From contig CATOTF010000002.1 in NCBI GenBank assembly GCA_951813045.1, positions 1,054,001 through 1,118,000 on the forward strand: DNA of 64,000 nucleotides. Direction: 5' to 3'. The stretch is from an uncultured Rhizobiaceae bacterium (GTDB lineage Bacteria; Pseudomonadota; Alphaproteobacteria; Rhizobiales; Rhizobiaceae). This document shows positions 62,869-64,000 of the stretch, piece after piece (the first letter of the stretch is position 1; the number at the start of each line of letters is the position of its first letter). The notes beneath the pieces are model-generated. The model was not told where the DNA came from and made no database searches. It saw nothing but the letters and a program-made list of their open reading frames with translations. The position numbers and the translations under genes were made by a program.

Positions 62869-63900
62869 TCAAAGTCCCATGGAACGAATAGGTGGGGCAA
62901 ATGATGTCGTCATTAGCCCGATCCCAATAGATGCTAGCAATAATCCGCAAGCAATTGTCGCTCCATTCGCTGCGAATGATGCCAGGGAGCCGTTGCTGAC
63001 CATGACACGCATGGCGAAGCTGCGGGCCTGAACCGATAATACAGCAAGCGTGGCGACCGTGATTGCCGTCCCGGCAGACATCGCAAGCACTGCAAATGCG
63101 CCAGCCCATGGAATACCGGAAAACCGCGAGAAAACCAGAACGAGTATTGCACCGCTACAGGGTCGCATGCCGATGGACAAAACCACGCCCGCCAACGTGC
63201 GCCAGTCGTTGACGGAATTGACCTGTTCGACGGAGGGAATATGGGCATGGCCGCAGGTGTTGCAAACACCATGGTCGTCATGAGAATGGTTGTGTGAGTG
63301 TCCGTCAGAATGATCATGACTGTGTGCATGATCGTGATGGTGGCCAGTGGTGTGTTTCGCTTTATTTTGAAACCATCCAAAGCCCCTCATACCGCGCCAG
63401 ACCAGCATGAGGCCAATGGCAACGACGAGCGCGAACGCAAGACGTTCACTCCAACTCACTGCTAGTTTCATATCAGCTGAAACGACGCCAAATATGTAGA
63501 AAAGCCCGTAGACGAGCGCTATTGCGACAAGCCCTTGAACAAGTGACGAGATCACCGCCAGCACAACGCTTTTACCGATTTTTTCCGGCTGGCTGAGCAG
63601 ATATGTCGACAGTATGACTTTCCCATGGCCCGGTCCGGCGGCGTGGAAAACACCATATAGAAAACTGCCTGTGATGATGGCAATTGCCGTGGCAAATCCG
63701 GAATTATCCGCATAGGCGCTGATGCTTTTTGTCAGGGATTTGTGGAACAACCGTTGCTCCTGATTAATCCAGACAATCAGATTTACGTAGATGTCCGATA
63801 TCCCTTCCCAGGCGAACCAAAGTACAGCGGCCAATAGGGGAAGGGCCAGCAGCGCCAACTTGCCGGGGTTTTGGCGGATCGATTGCCCGTTTATTTGCAT
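62869..63900 (-). CDS. NicO/RcnA-type nickel/cobalt transporter
   Basis: A membrane protein of 343 residues from ATG 63900 (an ATG at 63915 is possible). It has about six or seven helices, the motif FLYGVFHAAGPGHGKVIL with family His residues, and a long His/Asp-rich loop (HHHDHAHSHDHSDGHSHNHS) that probably binds metal. The second half has LSIGMRPCSGAILVLVFS. It probably moves Ni, Co or Zn across the inner membrane, with direction unknown. The start overlaps the end of the DUF1007 gene by about 10 bp. Confidence 0.88.
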   Translation of the reverse strand: MQINGQSIRQNPGKLALLALPLLAAVLWFAWEGISDIYVNLIVWINQEQRLFHKSLTKSISAYADNSGFATAIAIITGSFLYGVFHAAGPGHGKVILSTYLLSQPEKIGKSVVLAVISSLVQGLVAIALVYGLFYIFGVVSADMKLAVSWSERLAFALVVAIGLMLVWRGMRGFGWFQNKAKHTTGHHHDHAHSHDHSDGHSHNHSHDDHGVCNTCGHAHIPSVEQVNSVNDWRTLAGVVLSIGMRPCSGAILVLVFSRFSGIPWAGAFAVLAMSAGTAITVATLAVLSVQARSFAMRVMVSNGSLASFAANGATIACGLLLASIGIGLMTTSFAPPIRSMGL

Positions 63901-64000
63901 GAAATGGATACCCATTCAGCAAATTGCGCGCCCAGATCAAACCCGGATGAATCTGACTTTCCCAGCGAACTTGCGTAAGCAACCGTATCTTCGTCCGGAG
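63891..64000 (-). CDS. DUF1007 family protein, C-terminal fragment (5' end outside window)
   Basis: Only the last 35 or so residues are visible (PDEDTVAYASSLGKSDSSG, then DLGAQFAEWVSISCK). DUF1007 proteins are periplasmic, usually with a signal peptide, and are commonly encoded just upstream of NicO-type transporters, as here. They are thought to help metal uptake. The gene overlaps the transporter start. Confidence 0.7.
   Translation of the reverse strand, partial: PDEDTVAYASSLGKSDSSGFDLGAQFAEWVSISCK

Overview
This window is a chromosome segment of an alphaproteobacterium, most likely of the order Hyphomicrobiales (Rhizobiales). The evidence is recalled gene order and protein type: an Atm1-like exporter, a DUF1194 protein and psd-pssA; the block rpsF-rpsR-DUF2232-rplI-dnaB-alr-radA-cvpA-purF; fabD-fabG-acpP-fabF-mltG-yicC-gmk; and rsmA-pdxA-surA-lptD-lptG-lptF beside pepA and holC. 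I cannot name a genus. No rRNA, tRNA or CRISPR array was seen.

Layout. 1-5.5 kb: end of a LysM protein, an ArsR-type regulator with a palindromic operator, an Atm1-type ABC exporter, a DUF1194 protein, and phosphatidylethanolamine synthesis (psd, pssA). 5.46-8.33 kb: an IS5-type element inserted into the pssA stop codon, broken both by growth of a 14-bp tandem repeat and by insertion of an intact IS3-family element. 8.4-13.8 kb: an RND efflux pump, its adaptor and a PadR regulator whose promoter overlaps a palindrome. 14-24 kb: housekeeping genes for ribosomal proteins, replication, repair, alanine racemase and purine synthesis, all on the minus strand.

24-39.5 kb is accessory. It holds a MITE-like element, a translationally coupled pair of unknown genes in which the second protein has a HEPN/Abi-like motif and a winged-helix-like tail, a frameshifted phage abortive-infection gene, an IS21 element that cuts off an EamA transporter gene, and metabolic genes (an FMN glutamate-synthase-like protein, an MBOAT protein, a VOC protein, adenine deaminase and a ThDP enzyme). 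In many Rhizobiales, as I recall, rpsF and fabD are close divergent neighbours, so this 15.5-kb block looks like an insertion into a conserved locus.

39.5-48.3 kb: fatty acid synthesis, then a radical SAM protein, mltG, yicC and gmk. 48.4-57.6 kb: an ADP-ribosylglycohydrolase-like gene, then an envelope biogenesis operon (rsmA, pdxA, surA-like, lptD, lptG, lptF). 57.8-64 kb: pepA, a secreted unknown, holC, a class V aminotransferase, another secreted unknown, and a NicO-type metal transporter with the end of a DUF1007 gene.

The best candidate for an undescribed system is the gene pair at 25.4-26.6 kb.
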